A stretch of DNA of 64,000 nucleotides from Promicromonospora panici (GCF_900608595.1 NZ_UWYY01000006.1:1-64000); one strand, 5' to 3'; counted from the first letter of the stretch, positions 29,303 through 38,850 are shown. Notes: generated by a model from the letters alone, not told the origin. Made by a program: numbers and translations.

Positions 29303-30285
29303 GCGATACCGCGTAGCGCGGCGGCCGGCGGAGCCTCGTCGCGGACTGCCGCCACGAGGTCCAGGACGCGTCGGGTGGCCGTCACGTCATGGGCGCGGAA
29401 CACCCGGGCGCCCAGCCATGCCGCCACCGCAGTCGCGGCCAGCGTGCCCTCCAGCCGGTCCTCGGGCGGGAGGTCGAGGGTCTCCCCCACGAAGTCCTTG
29501 CGCGACAACGCCATCAGCAGCGGAAAGCCCAGCCCGGCCAGCGCGCCGGTGCGGCGCAGCAGGTGCAGGGAGTGCCAGGTGTTCTTGCCGAAGTCGTGGG
29601 TCGGGTCGACGAGCACGGACTCGCGCGGCACGCCGGACGCCACGGCACGCTCGGCGGCGGCCCGAAGCGTCGCCAGAACGTCGTCCACCAGCCCGTCGCG
29701 CCCGTCCCTCGACGTGTCAGATGCCTGGGTCACCCCGGTGACCTGGAGGTCTGACAGGTCGGGGTACTCCACGCGGTACGGGTCGGTGCGCGGGATGGCG
29801 CCTCCGGTGTGGGAGCAGACGACGCCGACGCCGGCCGCGCCCGCCACCTCCACCAGTGCCGGATCGTGCCCGGCCCAGGTGTCGTTGATCAGGTCCGCGC
29901 CGACGTCGATCGCCGCGCGAGCCACGCCCGCGCGCCAGGTATCCACCGAGACCAGGAGGTCCGGCACGGCCCGGCGGACCGCCGCGACGAACGGGACGAC
30001 GCGCCGGATCTCCTCGGCCTCGTCGACCGGCGAGCCGTTGCCGGCCCGCACGCCGCCGACGTCGAGGATATCGGCGCCGTCCGCGTACGCGCGCTCGGCG
30101 GCGGCCAGCGCTGCCGCGTCGTCGGGCACCCGGGCCGGGGCGTAGAACGAGTCGGTGGTGCGGTTCAGCACCGCCATCACGACGGGGCGCACCGCGCGTC
30201 CGTCGCGCCCCACCTCGCGCCCACGCAGCACCAGCGGCGCGGACGCCTCGGGAACGACGGTGCGGACGACGTCCGGATCGTCCAC
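29299..30285 (-). CDS. Dihydropteroate synthase-like protein (FolP2 type)
   Basis: A 328-residue pterin-binding TIM-barrel protein. VVMAVLNRTTDSFYAPARV corresponds to the NxTPDSF start of dihydropteroate synthase, with Thr-Thr in place of the usual Thr-Pro. DILDVGGV replaces the usual DIGGEST motif, DLINDTWAG and SVDTWRA are further strands, and PTHDFGKNTWHSL is the pterin-site loop. The weakened pABA/pterin motifs fit the FolP2 class, which in mycobacteria lacks full synthase activity. GTG 30285 begins directly after the stop of the LOG-family gene. Function in folate synthesis is uncertain. Confidence 0.85.
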   Translation of the reverse strand: MDDPDVVRTVVPEASAPLVLRGREVGRDGRAVRPVVMAVLNRTTDSFYAPARVPDDAAALAAAERAYADGADILDVGGVRAGNGSPVDEAEEIRRVVPFVAAVRRAVPDLLVSVDTWRAGVARAAIDVGADLINDTWAGHDPALVEVAGAAGVGVVCSHTGGAIPRTDPYRVEYPDLSDLQVTGVTQASDTSRDGRDGLVDDVLATLRAAAERAVASGVPRESVLVDPTHDFGKNTWHSLHLLRRTGALAGLGFPLLMALSRKDFVGETLDLPPEDRLEGTLAATAVAAWLGARVFRAHDVTATRRVLDLVAAVRDEAPPAAALRGIA

Positions 30286-31140
30286 CTACGCGCCGCCCAG
30301 GGTGCTCGGCAGCCCCGGCCCCTGGACCGCCGCCTCCTCGGTGGCGCGCTCCGCGGCCACCGCCGCCTGCAGCGCCGCCTGCTCCGCGGCGATCTGGTGA
30401 GCACGCTCGATGACATGCCGCACCGCGTCGGCCGGGTCGTCGGTGAGGTGGACGATGTCGAGGTCCACGTCACTGATCGTGCCGTGCTCCAGCGCGGTCG
30501 ACCGGACCCACTCCAGGAGGCCACCCCAGTACTTCTTGCCGACCAGGACGATCGGGAACTGTGTCACCTTGTGCGTCTGAACGAGGGTGACCGCCTCGAA
30601 GAGCTCGTCGAACGTGCCGAATCCTCCGGGCATCACGATGAATCCCTGTGCGTACTTCAGGAACATCGTCTTTCGCGCGAAGAAGTACCGGAAGTTGATG
30701 CCCAGATTCACGTACTCGTTGACACCCTGTTCGAAGGGCAGCTCGATTCCGAGTCCCACAGAAGTGCCACCTGCCTCTGCGGCACCCTTGTTCGCGGCCT
30801 CCATGACCCCGGGGCCGCCACCGGTGATGACGGAGTACCCGGACTCCACCAGGAGCCGGCCCACGGTCTCGCCCGCGAGGTAGTCGGGGTGGCCCGGCTT
30901 GGTCCGCGCCGAACCGAACACCGAGACCGCCGGCCCCAGCTCCGCGAGCGCACCGAAACCCTCGACGAACTCGCTCTGGATGCGCATCACGCGCCACGGG
31001 TCGCTGTGCAGCCAGTCGGCTTCCTGGTCGGGAGCCAGGAGGCGCTGGTCCGTGGTGGTCTGCGGGATCTGGTTCCCGCGGAGCAGTACCGGGCCGCGGC
31101 GGTAACCGCGGCCGGACTGTGGAATGCCGTCGTCGCTCAT
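30286..31140 (-). CDS. LOG/TIGR00730 family Rossmann-fold protein
   Basis: A 284-residue protein of the lysine-decarboxylase-like LOG family. SVFGSARTKPGHPDY, VITGGGPGVMEAANKGA and the diagnostic PGGFGTFDELFEAVTLVQT are all present. Characterised members release cytokinin bases from nucleotide monophosphates, so it is a phosphoribohydrolase that may recycle AMP-type compounds. The N-terminal 40 residues and the Ala/Glu-rich tail after residue 255 are outside the conserved fold. ATG 31140 starts 10 nt after the dapE stop, and folP2 follows without a gap. This order matches Rv1205-Rv1207 of M. tuberculosis. Confidence 0.92.
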   Translation of the reverse strand: MSDDGIPQSGRGYRRGPVLLRGNQIPQTTTDQRLLAPDQEADWLHSDPWRVMRIQSEFVEGFGALAELGPAVSVFGSARTKPGHPDYLAGETVGRLLVESGYSVITGGGPGVMEAANKGAAEAGGTSVGLGIELPFEQGVNEYVNLGINFRYFFARKTMFLKYAQGFIVMPGGFGTFDELFEAVTLVQTHKVTQFPIVLVGKKYWGGLLEWVRSTALEHGTISDVDLDIVHLTDDPADAVRHVIERAHQIAAEQAALQAAVAAERATEEAAVQGPGLPSTLGGA

Positions 31141-31149
31141 CCCACCAAA

Positions 31150-32277
31150 CTATCCGCCGAGCAGCCATGCTCGCAGGGCGTCCCGGCACTGCGCGAGCTG
31201 TGCGACCGGAAGGTGCTCGTCGTCCTTGTGCGCGAGCAGCGGGTCGCCCGGGCCGAAGTTGACCGCCGGGACGCCCAGCTCGGCGAACCGGGCGACGTCG
31301 GTCCACCCGTACTTGGGGGCCGGCACGCCCCCGGTCGTGGCCAGTACCGACTTCACGAACTGGGCGGCCAGCGGGTCGTCGAGACCCGGGCGGGCGCCGC
31401 CCGCGGCGTCGGTGACGACCACGTCGAAGCCCGCGAAGACGTCCCGCAGGTGCGCCTCGGCCTCCTCGACGGAGCGCGACGGCGCGAACCGGTAGTTCAC
31501 CTCGACGGTGCACGCGTCCGGGATCACGTTGCCGGCGATACCGCCCTCGATCCGCACGGCGTTGAGGCCCTCGCGATAGACCAGGCCGTCGACCGCCACC
31601 TCGCGCGGCTCGTACGCCGCGAGCCGGCCCAGCACCGGGGCGGCCGCGTGGATCGCGTTCTCGCCGGTCCACGCGCGGGCCGAGTGTGCCGCGACGCCGC
31701 GGGTGCGCACCTCGACGCGCATGGTCCCGTTGCAGCCGCCCTCGATCCCGGCGTTCGACGGCTCGCCCAGGATCGCGAAGTCGCCGCGCAGCAGCCCGGG
31801 GTGGTTGCGCGCGAGGCGGCCCAGGCCGTTCAGGGCGGAGTCGACCTCCTCGTGGTCGTAGAAGATCCACGTCAGGTCGTGCGCGGGTGCGCTGCCCGGC
31901 GCGCCGAGCTCCGCGGCCAGCGCGAGGGCGACCGCGACCCCGCCCAGCATGTCCACGGTGCCGCGGCCCCAGAGCACCGCGTCGTCGCCCGTGCCGACCA
32001 GCCGGGTCGGCAGGTTGTCCGCGATCGGCACCGTGTCGATGTGGCCGGCCACGACCACCCGCCGGTCCCGCCCCAGGTTCGTGCGGGCGACCAGGGCGTC
32101 GCCGTCGCGCACCACGTCCAGGTGCGGGCAGCCGCGCAGGAGAGTCTCGATCGCGTCGGCCAGCGCCTCCTCGTCGCCGCTGACCGACGGGATGTCGCAG
32201 ATGGTCCGGGTCAGGTCGACGAGGTCAGCGCCCGGGCCGGACGGGTCGAGCAGGGCAGGGTCGATCACGGTGTGCAC
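31150..32277 (-). CDS. dapE: Succinyl-diaminopimelate desuccinylase
   Basis: A 375-residue M20-family dimetal hydrolase that removes succinate from N-succinyl-L,L-diaminopimelate in lysine and peptidoglycan biosynthesis. Metal-site motifs are AGHIDTVPIADN, WGRGTVDMLGGVAV and FYDHEEVDSALNGLG, with a C-terminal GPGDPLLAHKDDEH that supplies the last His. The pattern is that of actinobacterial DapE. The start GTG 32277 lacks a strong ribosome-binding site; GTG 32268 is an alternative. It is divergent from dapD with only 38 bp between, so the two steps of the succinylase branch share a regulatory region. Confidence 0.93.
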   Translation of the reverse strand: MHTVIDPALLDPSGPGADLVDLTRTICDIPSVSGDEEALADAIETLLRGCPHLDVVRDGDALVARTNLGRDRRVVVAGHIDTVPIADNLPTRLVGTGDDAVLWGRGTVDMLGGVAVALALAAELGAPGSAPAHDLTWIFYDHEEVDSALNGLGRLARNHPGLLRGDFAILGEPSNAGIEGGCNGTMRVEVRTRGVAAHSARAWTGENAIHAAAPVLGRLAAYEPREVAVDGLVYREGLNAVRIEGGIAGNVIPDACTVEVNYRFAPSRSVEEAEAHLRDVFAGFDVVVTDAAGGARPGLDDPLAAQFVKSVLATTGGVPAPKYGWTDVARFAELGVPAVNFGPGDPLLAHKDDEHLPVAQLAQCRDALRAWLLGG

Positions 32278-32315
32278 GCGGCAAGCCTATGGTCCAGGGC
32301 CGTTAGGCTGGAGGC

Positions 32316-33263
32316 ATGACGACCGCATGGGGTTTCGGCCTTGCCACGATCGCCGACGACGGCACCACTCTCGACACCTGGTACCCGGCACCAGCCCTCG
32401 GCGAGGCCCCGGCCGACGCCGTCCCGCCCGAGGCCCTCACGGCGCTCGCCGGCGCGGACGAGGCGCGTCGCGTGCGGCTCGAGGTCGTGACGACGCAGAT
32501 CGACCTCGCCGACCCGCCGAAGGACGTCTCCGACGCCTACCTGCGGCTCCACCTGCTGTCCGCCCGCGTCGTGCGCCCGCACGGGCTCAACGTGGACGGG
32601 ATCTTCGGCGCGCTGACGAACGTCGTCTGGACCAGCGCCGGGCCCTGCGCCGTCGAGGGCTTCGAGGAGACCCGGCTCCGCCTGCGCGCCCGTGGCCACG
32701 TGACGGTGTTCGGCGTCGACAAGTTCCCGCGCATGGTCGACTACCTCGTCCCGTCGGGCGTCCGCATCGCCGACGCCGACCGGGTACGCCTGGGCGCCTA
32801 CCTCGCCCCAGGCACCACCGTGATGCACGAGGGCTTCGTCAACTTCAACGCCGGCACGCTCGGCTCGTCCATGGTCGAGGGCCGCATCTCGGCGGGCGTC
32901 ACGGTGGGCGACGGTTCCGACGTCGGCGGCGGCGCCTCGATCATGGGCACCCTGTCCGGTGGCGGCAAGGAGGTCGTGTCGCTCGGCGAGCGCTGCCTGC
33001 TGGGCGCCAACGCGGGCCTCGGCATCCCTCTCGGCGACGACTGCGTCGTCGAGGCCGGCCTGTACCTCACCGCGGGGACCAAGGTCACGGTGCTCGGCGC
33101 CGCGGCCGATCCGTACGGCGATGGCACGGCCCCGGTCAAGGCGCGTGACCTCGCGGGCCGCAGCAACCTGCTGTTCCGCCGGAACTCCACCAACGGCGCC
33201 GTCGAGGTGCTCGACCGGACCGGCGTCGGCATCGAGCTCAACGAGGCGCTGCACGCGAACTGA
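32316..33263 (+). CDS. dapD: Tetrahydrodipicolinate N-succinyltransferase
   Basis: A 315-residue enzyme transferring succinyl from succinyl-CoA to tetrahydrodipicolinate. The C-terminal half is a left-handed parallel beta-helix built of hexapeptide-like turns, for example [40 protein letters not shown] and [16 protein letters not shown]. The N-terminal half is the alpha/beta extension typical of the long actinobacterial DapD. ATG 32316 follows GGAGG. It is divergent from dapE, the same arrangement as Rv1201c/Rv1202. Confidence 0.95.
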   Translation: MTTAWGFGLATIADDGTTLDTWYPAPALGEAPADAVPPEALTALAGADEARRVRLEVVTTQIDLADPPKDVSDAYLRLHLLSARVVRPHGLNVDGIFGALTNVVWTSAGPCAVEGFEETRLRLRARGHVTVFGVDKFPRMVDYLVPSGVRIADADRVRLGAYLAPGTTVMHEGFVNFNAGTLGSSMVEGRISAGVTVGDGSDVGGGASIMGTLSGGGKEVVSLGERCLLGANAGLGIPLGDDCVVEAGLYLTAGTKVTVLGAAADPYGDGTAPVKARDLAGRSNLLFRRNSTNGAVEVLDRTGVGIELNEALHAN

Positions 33264-33340
33264 CCTACCCGTCCTCGCGGCCCGGTCAGCCGTCCCGAGG
33301 CACCCACCGACCCATCGGGCATCCCGGCCCCCCATCCGGT

Positions 33341-33371
33341 TTGCACGAGCCCTGACCAGGCAGATTAGACT
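33341..33371 (+). promoter_or_regulatory. Possible sigma-70-type promoter for the lysozyme-like gene
   Basis: TTGCAC at 33341-33346 and TAGACT at 33366-33371 are separated by 19 nt, slightly long. They lie 42 nt before the ATG at 33413. A housekeeping promoter is plausible but unproven. Confidence 0.4.
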
Positions 33372-33412
33372 CTGCGATCCTCCTACACCGCCCCGGACGA
33401 CATGGAGCACGC

Positions 33413-34381
33413 ATGGCACTCCTGGCCCAGGCCGGCCCGCCGGCCCCACCGCCCGCCGACGGCTCCGCGCCGCGGCGTCCGGTGCGGCGCGCGCTCAAGT
33501 ACGTCGTGGCGATCGGATCGGTGTGCGCGGTCGCGACGGTCGGCGTCGTCGTGGGCCTGAACCGCCTGACGGGCGCCGGACCGGTCACGGAACGCTGCAC
33601 CGCCGAGCTCGACGGCTCCGACTGGTATCTCTCGCCCGACCAGGCGGACAACGCGGCGCTGGTGGCGGGCACCTCCGTCGCCCGCGGCCTGCCGGCCCGG
33701 GCCGCGACGATCGGGCTGGCCACGGCGCTGCAGGAGTCGAAGCTCATCAACATCGAGCACGGCGACCGCGACTCCGTGGGGCTGTTCCAGCAGCGCCCGT
33801 CGCAGGGCTGGGGCACCGTCCAGGAGATCATGGACCCGGTGTACTCCACGAACGCCTTCTACGACGTCCTGGTGAAGGTGGAGGGGTACGAGGACATGGC
33901 GGTGACCGACGCCGCGCAGACCGTGCAGCGCTCGGGCTACCCCGACGCGTACGCACAGCACGAGATGCGGTCGCGCGCCTGGGCCTCGGCGCTGACCGGC
34001 AACTCTCCCGAGTCCCTGTCGTGCGAGCTCGCGCCGGTCGCCGACGACGACCAGATAGCCCCCGACGCCGCCCGCGACGTCGTGGCGGGCCGGCTCGGCC
34101 GGGACCTGGGCCTCGCCCCGGCGGCGGGGTCGTCGGACCCGAACCGGCAGGATCCGGCGTCCTCCACCGTGACCGTGAACGCGACGCCGCTCACGCCGGA
34201 CGACCCGGCGCGCGGCGCCTGGGCCACCGGCCAGTGGGCTGTGGCGACGGCGCACACCACGCGGGCGGTCCAGGTGCACGTGGGCGACCGGGTATGGCTC
34301 CGCGAGGAGGCCGCCTGGGTCCCGGCGGAGACCCGGCTGGACCCGGGCGAGGTCCGCATCACGGTAGACGCCGCCGAATAA
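33413..34381 (+). CDS. Membrane-anchored lysozyme/transglycosylase-like protein
   Basis: A 322-residue protein with one N-terminal membrane helix (about residues 28-48, YVVAIGSVCAVATVGVVVGL) and an extracytoplasmic domain. That domain has the lysozyme-like pattern ATALQESKLINIEHGDRDS, where the Glu of QES is the candidate acid catalyst, followed by VGLFQQRPSQGWG and TNAFYDVLVKV. Proteins of this type are common in Actinobacteria and often mislabelled as heavy-metal transporters. The C-terminal 120 residues are Pro/Ala-rich with a short beta-rich tail. ATG 33413 follows GGAG. Peptidoglycan cleavage is inferred. It converges with the peptide transporter genes at the second family 1 repeat cluster. 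Confidence 0.75.
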   Translation: MALLAQAGPPAPPPADGSAPRRPVRRALKYVVAIGSVCAVATVGVVVGLNRLTGAGPVTERCTAELDGSDWYLSPDQADNAALVAGTSVARGLPARAATIGLATALQESKLINIEHGDRDSVGLFQQRPSQGWGTVQEIMDPVYSTNAFYDVLVKVEGYEDMAVTDAAQTVQRSGYPDAYAQHEMRSRAWASALTGNSPESLSCELAPVADDDQIAPDAARDVVAGRLGRDLGLAPAAGSSDPNRQDPASSTVTVNATPLTPDDPARGAWATGQWAVATAHTTRAVQVHVGDRVWLREEAAWVPAETRLDPGEVRITVDAAE

Positions 34382-34388
34382 CCCACAT

Positions 34389-34473
34389 CGCCGAGGTAGG
34401 ACCAGGGCGAGGTAGAACTGCGGCGGACCGTGGTGCGCTGCAGTTCTACCTCGCCACAGTTCTACCTCGGCGG
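34389..34473. repeat. GAGGTAGAAC palindromic repeat cluster (family 1, copy 2)
   Basis: Two plus-strand units (CCGAGGTAGGACC near 34391, GCGAGGTAGAACTGCGG near 34407) face two inverted units (CTGCAGTTCTACCTCGCC at 34438, CAGTTCTACCTCGGCG near 34457). They form an imperfect hairpin around GGACCGTGGTGCGCTG. It fills the gap between the convergent stops at 34381 and 34484, the same situation as the cluster at 4790-4912. Function as a bidirectional terminator is inferred. Confidence 0.88.
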
Positions 34474-34483
34474 GACAGGCGGG

Positions 34484-36301
34484 TCAGTTGCCGCCGGCAC
34501 CCATGAGGCCGCCCAGGCCCGAAGGGTTGCCGCCCTGGTCCTGGCGCGGCGTCGGGCGCTCGTAGTCGTCCTCGACGCGCAGCTCCGCGACGTCGTCGCC
34601 GAGCTGGGTCAGCAGGGCGTGCCGTGCCTCGCGGCGACGGCGCTGCTCCAGCGGCTCGGGCACGGGCGCCGCCGCGATGAGGCGTTGCGTGTACTCCTCG
34701 CGGGGGTGGTGCAGCACCTCCTCGCGGGGGCCCTGCTCCACGATCTTGCCGTTCTGCAGCACCACCACGCGGTGGGCGAGCAGGTCGATCACCGCGAGGT
34801 CATGGCTCACGAACAGGCAGGCGAACTTGTACCGCTCCTGCAGCGCCGTGAACATCTTCAGCACGTTGGCCTGCACGGACACGTCGAGGGCCGACGTCGG
34901 CTCGTCCGCCACCAGCAGCTCCGGGTCGAGCGTCAGGGCGCGAGCGATGCTGACGCGCTGGCGCTGGCCGCCGGAGAGCTCGTGCGGGTAGCGGTTGTAC
35001 ACGCTGCGGGGCAGCTCGACGGCGTCGAGCAGCTCCAGCACGCGGCGTCGCCGCGAACGCTCGTCGCCATCCTTGTGCACCACGAGCGGCTCCGCGATCA
35101 CGTCGCCGATGGGGAGCCGCGGGTTGAGCGACGACGCCGGGTCCTGGAAGACGACGCCGATGCGCCGGCGCAGGGCCTTGAGCTCCTTGCCGCGCATCTT
35201 CGTGAAGTCGTTGCCGAGGATCGACACCGAGCCCGACGCCGCGGGGATGAGGCCCAGGGCGCACTTGGCGATGGTGGACTTGCCGGAACCCGACTCGCCC
35301 ACCAGGCCCACGATCTCGCCCTGCGCCACGGACAGCGACACGTCGTCGACGGCCCGGAAGGTCGGCTTGCCCACCCGGCGGTACTCGATGACGAGGTTGC
35401 CCAGGTCAAGCGCCGGCAGGTCCTCGGGAGCCGCGGCCACGGGAGCGACGTCGCCGAACTGGCCCGGGCCGGAGCCCAGGTGGGGCACCGCGGCGAGCAG
35501 GCGTTTCGTGTACTCGTGGCGCGGGTGGTTCAGCACCTGGTCGGCGGTGCCGGTCTCCACGAGGTCACCCTTGAGCATGACGGCGACGCGATCCGCCATG
35601 TCCGCCACGACCCCCATGTTGTGGGTGATCAGCAGGATGCCGGTGTCCAGCTTGTCCTTGAGCGAGCGCAGGAGGTCGAGGATGTCGGCCTGCACCGTGA
35701 CGTCGAGGGCGGTGGTCGGTTCGTCGGCGATGATCACCTTGGGATCGCACGCGATGGCCATGGCGATGACGACGCGCTGGCGCTGACCGCCGGAGAGCTC
35801 GTGCGGGTACTGCTTGAGCCGGCGCTCGGGCTCGGGGATCCCGACCATGGTGAGCAGCTCCACGGCGCGGGCCGTGGCCAGCTTGCCGAACGCGATGCCG
35901 TGCAGCTGCAGGCCCTCGGTGAGCTGGTCGCCGATCGTGAGGACCGGGTTCAGCGCGGTCATGGGCTCCTGGAAGACCATCGCGACGTCGTTGCCGCGCA
36001 TGTTGCGCAGCCCTCTGCCGTCGAGGCCGCCCACCACCTTGTCGCCCACGCGGATGGTGCCGCTGACGCGCGCGTTGCGGGGCAGCAGCCCGAGCGCCGT
36101 CATCGAGGTGACCGACTTGCCCGAACCGGACTCGCCCACGAGCGCGACGACCTCCCCGGGCCGCACCTCGAGGTCGATGCCCTTGACGGCGTGGACGTCG
36201 CCGAACTCGGTCTTGAACGTGACGGCGAGATCCTCGAAGGAGAGGACGGCGTCGCCGGCCGCGGAGACGGAACCGGGAGCGCTGATGTCGAGAGTTGTCA
36301 T
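34484..36301 (-). CDS. Peptide ABC transporter ATPase, DppD-DppF fusion
   Basis: A 605-residue protein containing two complete nucleotide-binding domains of the dipeptide/oligopeptide type. Domain 1 (about 20-275) has VGESGSGKSVTSMTALGLLP, signature LSGGQRQRVVIAMA and IIADEPTTALDVT. Domain 2 (about 315-575) has VGESGSGKSTIAKCALGLIP, LSGGQRQRVSIARAL and LVADEPTSALDVS. Each is followed by the oligopeptide-type C-terminal extension. So the usual DppD and DppF proteins are fused. ATG 36301 starts 2 nt after the stop of the DppC-like permease gene. It energises peptide uptake. The family 1 repeat cluster follows its stop. Confidence 0.95.
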   Translation of the reverse strand: MTTLDISAPGSVSAAGDAVLSFEDLAVTFKTEFGDVHAVKGIDLEVRPGEVVALVGESGSGKSVTSMTALGLLPRNARVSGTIRVGDKVVGGLDGRGLRNMRGNDVAMVFQEPMTALNPVLTIGDQLTEGLQLHGIAFGKLATARAVELLTMVGIPEPERRLKQYPHELSGGQRQRVVIAMAIACDPKVIIADEPTTALDVTVQADILDLLRSLKDKLDTGILLITHNMGVVADMADRVAVMLKGDLVETGTADQVLNHPRHEYTKRLLAAVPHLGSGPGQFGDVAPVAAAPEDLPALDLGNLVIEYRRVGKPTFRAVDDVSLSVAQGEIVGLVGESGSGKSTIAKCALGLIPAASGSVSILGNDFTKMRGKELKALRRRIGVVFQDPASSLNPRLPIGDVIAEPLVVHKDGDERSRRRRVLELLDAVELPRSVYNRYPHELSGGQRQRVSIARALTLDPELLVADEPTSALDVSVQANVLKMFTALQERYKFACLFVSHDLAVIDLLAHRVVVLQNGKIVEQGPREEVLHHPREEYTQRLIAAAPVPEPLEQRRRREARHALLTQLGDDVAELRVEDDYERPTPRQDQGGNPSGLGGLMGAGGN

Positions 36302-36303
36302 GC

Positions 36304-37302
36304 TCAGTCCTTGTTCCGGTTCTGGCGGGGGTCGAACGCGTCGCGCAGGCCGTCGCCGATGAAGTTCACGCACAGCGCGATCGTCAGGATCATCAGGCCG
36401 GGCCACCAGAACAGCCACGGCCGGGTGGTGAAGGCGGACTGGTACTCGGAGATGAGCGTGCCGAGCGACGTATCGGGCGGCTGTACGCCGAAGCCCAGGT
36501 AGCTCAGCGAGGTCTCCAGCAGGATCGCGCTGGAGATCGAGAGCGTCGCGGAGACGATGATGACGCCGACCGCGTTGGGCAGCACGTGCTTGCTGATGAT
36601 GCGCCACGGGCTCGTGCCGACGGCCTGCGCGGCGAGTACGAAGTCGCGCTCGCGCAGCGAGAGCACCTCACCGCGCACCAGGCGGGCCAGCCCTGTCCAG
36701 GTGACCAGGCCGAGCACGAGGGCGAGGCCCAGGATGCCGGACCCGCCGGCCATCTGACCGAGCACCGCGGCGACCGCGAGCAGCGGGATGACGATGAAGA
36801 CGTCGGTCATGCGCATGAGGACAGACTCGATCCACCCGCGGTAGAAGCCGGCCAGCGCGCCGATCAGCGTGCCCACGATCGTGGAGATGATGCCGACGCT
36901 GAACGCGATGATCAGCGAGAACTGCGTGCCACGCATGACCAGGGCGAAGTAGTCCTTGCCGCCGGTGTCCTGGCCGAACGGGTACTCCCAGGTGGGCGCA
37001 CCGTCGCCGATCTTGTCGTACTGGAGCGTGTAGCCCTTCGGCCACCAGCCCGGGATGGGGCCGACGCCGATGGACGTGAACGCCACGACGATGACGACGC
37101 CCAGCACGATCATCGAGGCGAGCGCGCCCCGGTGCCGGAAGAAGCGGCGCGCCACGAGCTGACCCTGGCTGTAGGACTTGTCCTCGCCGGGCAGCGGGCC
37201 GGCCGATCCGCCGGCCGCGAGGCCTACGGCGTCGGTGCTGGTGGCCGACAGCTGGGGCTCGTAGTCCTCGCCGCCGGAGGTGCTGTTCCTGATGTCACTC
37301 AT
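36304..37302 (-). CDS. Peptide ABC transporter permease, DppC type
   Basis: A 332-residue permease with six membrane segments. It has an N-terminal region with FFRHRGALASMIVLGVVIV and a periplasmic-side loop, and its conserved coupling motif is LRERDFVLAAQAVGTSPWRIISKHVLPNA (EAA-type loop). GLGVQ-like GFGVQPPDTSLGTLIS is the late family block. It forms the channel with the DppB-like protein encoded upstream, 27 nt away. The first 60 residues are polar and disordered, longer than usual. Confidence 0.95.
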   Translation of the reverse strand: MSDIRNSTSGGEDYEPQLSATSTDAVGLAAGGSAGPLPGEDKSYSQGQLVARRFFRHRGALASMIVLGVVIVVAFTSIGVGPIPGWWPKGYTLQYDKIGDGAPTWEYPFGQDTGGKDYFALVMRGTQFSLIIAFSVGIISTIVGTLIGALAGFYRGWIESVLMRMTDVFIVIPLLAVAAVLGQMAGGSGILGLALVLGLVTWTGLARLVRGEVLSLRERDFVLAAQAVGTSPWRIISKHVLPNAVGVIIVSATLSISSAILLETSLSYLGFGVQPPDTSLGTLISEYQSAFTTRPWLFWWPGLMILTIALCVNFIGDGLRDAFDPRQNRNKD

Positions 37303-37329
37303 GTCTGTGTCTCCTGCCGTGGCCCGCGC

Positions 37330-38850
37330 TCAGCGCCGGATCCGGGGGTCGAGGGCCGCGTACGCAAGGTCTGCCAGCAGGTTCATCAGCACGGCGGCAA
37401 TGCCCGTGACCAGGAAGAACGCCATGACCGGCGCTGGGTCGACGGCTGCCAGACCGTCCTGGAACAAGGCGCCCATGCCCTTCCAGCCGAACACCTGCTC
37501 GGTGATGATCGCGCCGCCGATGAGGGCGGCGAAGTCGAACGCGACGATCGTCGTGATCGGGATCAGCGCGTTGCGGAACGCATGCTTGACGATGACTTCC
37601 CGCTCGGACAGGCCCTTCGACCGTGCGGTGCGCACGTAGTCCTGGTTCAGGGTCTCGAGCATGGAGGACCGCGTGTACCGGGAGTGCGTGGCCACCGAGA
37701 CGAGGGTGAGCAGGACGGTCGGCAGCAGGATCTGCGTGCCCGCGTCGAGCGTCCGCTCCCAGAAGTCGCCGGTGAAGTTCGGCGTCTGCGATCCGATGGT
37801 GGAGATGGGGCGCGACTTGATGCCCAGGAAGCCGGCCCAGTGCGCGATCAGGATGTCCGCCACGACCATGATGCTGGTGATGACGCCGGTGATGCCCGTG
37901 ACGAGCATGGCCTGCTTGCGCGCATAGCCGCCCCAGGCTGCCCCGATCGCGAGCGAGACCGCGACGGCGACCACGAAGAGCCCGGCGAGCAGCAGCCAGC
38001 TCGGCTCGTTGACCAGCAGCGGGGCGGTGAACCAGTAGGCGATCACACCGACGACGGCGGTGGTGAGCGCCGCGTACAGCGCGCGCCGGTTGCGCAGGCC
38101 GGCGACGAGCGCCGTGACGAGCACGCCGGCGGCGGCCGAGACCACCAGCACGCCGCCGATGCCGAACATCGGGTTGCGCCACCAGTCGAGCGCGTTGAAG
38201 ACGAAGAGCACGACCATGACGAACGCGAACACGGTGGCGGCTGTGATCAGCCGTCGCCTCGCGGTCCCGCCGAGCACGGCCTGGAGCAGGAATGCCGCCA
38301 CTACCGCGACGATCACTATCGTCAACGGGGCGTACTGGCCCTCCGCGATCCAGTCGTTGTACCGGATGGCCGCGAACTCCTTGAGCAGCGTCGCCGCCCA
38401 GAACACCGGCAGCGAGAAGAAGAGGAACGCGCTGAACGTCACCGTGTAGTCGAACCCGGAGTACTGACGGATCGCGGTGAGGATGCCGAGCGCTACGCCG
38501 ACGACGATGGCGAGCAGCGTGGCCAGGGTGACGAGCCGCAGGGTCGACGAGGCCGCCTGCTGCGTCAGGCCCAGCACGTCGACGCCGTTGATGGTGACGC
38601 CGAGGTCGCAGTTGCCGGTGAAACAGCCTCCGACGCCCCTGAGCCAGTCCCAGTAACGCTCCCAGTCGGAATCGTTGAGCCGCATCCGCTCGGTGCGCTC
38701 GGCGATGAGCGCATCGCGGTTCGGGTCGTTCGACTCGCGCAGGTCCTTCAGGGGGTCACCTGAGTTGACGGTCAGGATGAACATGAGCAATGAGGCGCCG
38801 AGCAGGACGAGCGCCGAGACGCTGATGCGTCGGAGGATGAACTTGAGCAC
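37330..38850 (-). CDS. Peptide ABC transporter permease, DppB type, with a large membrane insertion
   Basis: A 506-residue permease. The first helix (LKFILRRISVSALVLLGASLLMFIL) and the C-terminal core (YTRSSMLETLNQDYVRTARSKGL, then GALIGGAIITEQVF-like sequence) are standard DppB. Usual length is 310-340. The excess is an inserted block around residues 190-340 with roughly five additional hydrophobic segments (ITAATVFAFVMVVLFVFNAL, VLVVSAAAGVLVTALVAGL, ALTTAVVGVIAYWFTAPLL and others). I take GTG 38850, preceded by GAAGGG at good spacing; the frame is open to 38922. A terminator hairpin separates it from the binding-protein gene. Confidence 0.9.
   Translation of the reverse strand: MLKFILRRISVSALVLLGASLLMFILTVNSGDPLKDLRESNDPNRDALIAERTERMRLNDSDWERYWDWLRGVGGCFTGNCDLGVTINGVDVLGLTQQAASSTLRLVTLATLLAIVVGVALGILTAIRQYSGFDYTVTFSAFLFFSLPVFWAATLLKEFAAIRYNDWIAEGQYAPLTIVIVAVVAAFLLQAVLGGTARRRLITAATVFAFVMVVLFVFNALDWWRNPMFGIGGVLVVSAAAGVLVTALVAGLRNRRALYAALTTAVVGVIAYWFTAPLLVNEPSWLLLAGLFVVAVAVSLAIGAAWGGYARKQAMLVTGITGVITSIMVVADILIAHWAGFLGIKSRPISTIGSQTPNFTGDFWERTLDAGTQILLPTVLLTLVSVATHSRYTRSSMLETLNQDYVRTARSKGLSEREVIVKHAFRNALIPITTIVAFDFAALIGGAIITEQVFGWKGMGALFQDGLAAVDPAPVMAFFLVTGIAAVLMNLLADLAYAALDPRIRR

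Noticed and set aside
36295..38763. 822-codon plus-strand frame opposite the peptide permease genes
   Set aside because: Composition typical of antisense shadow (Arg/Asp/His/Gln-rich); both permeases on the minus strand are unmistakable.
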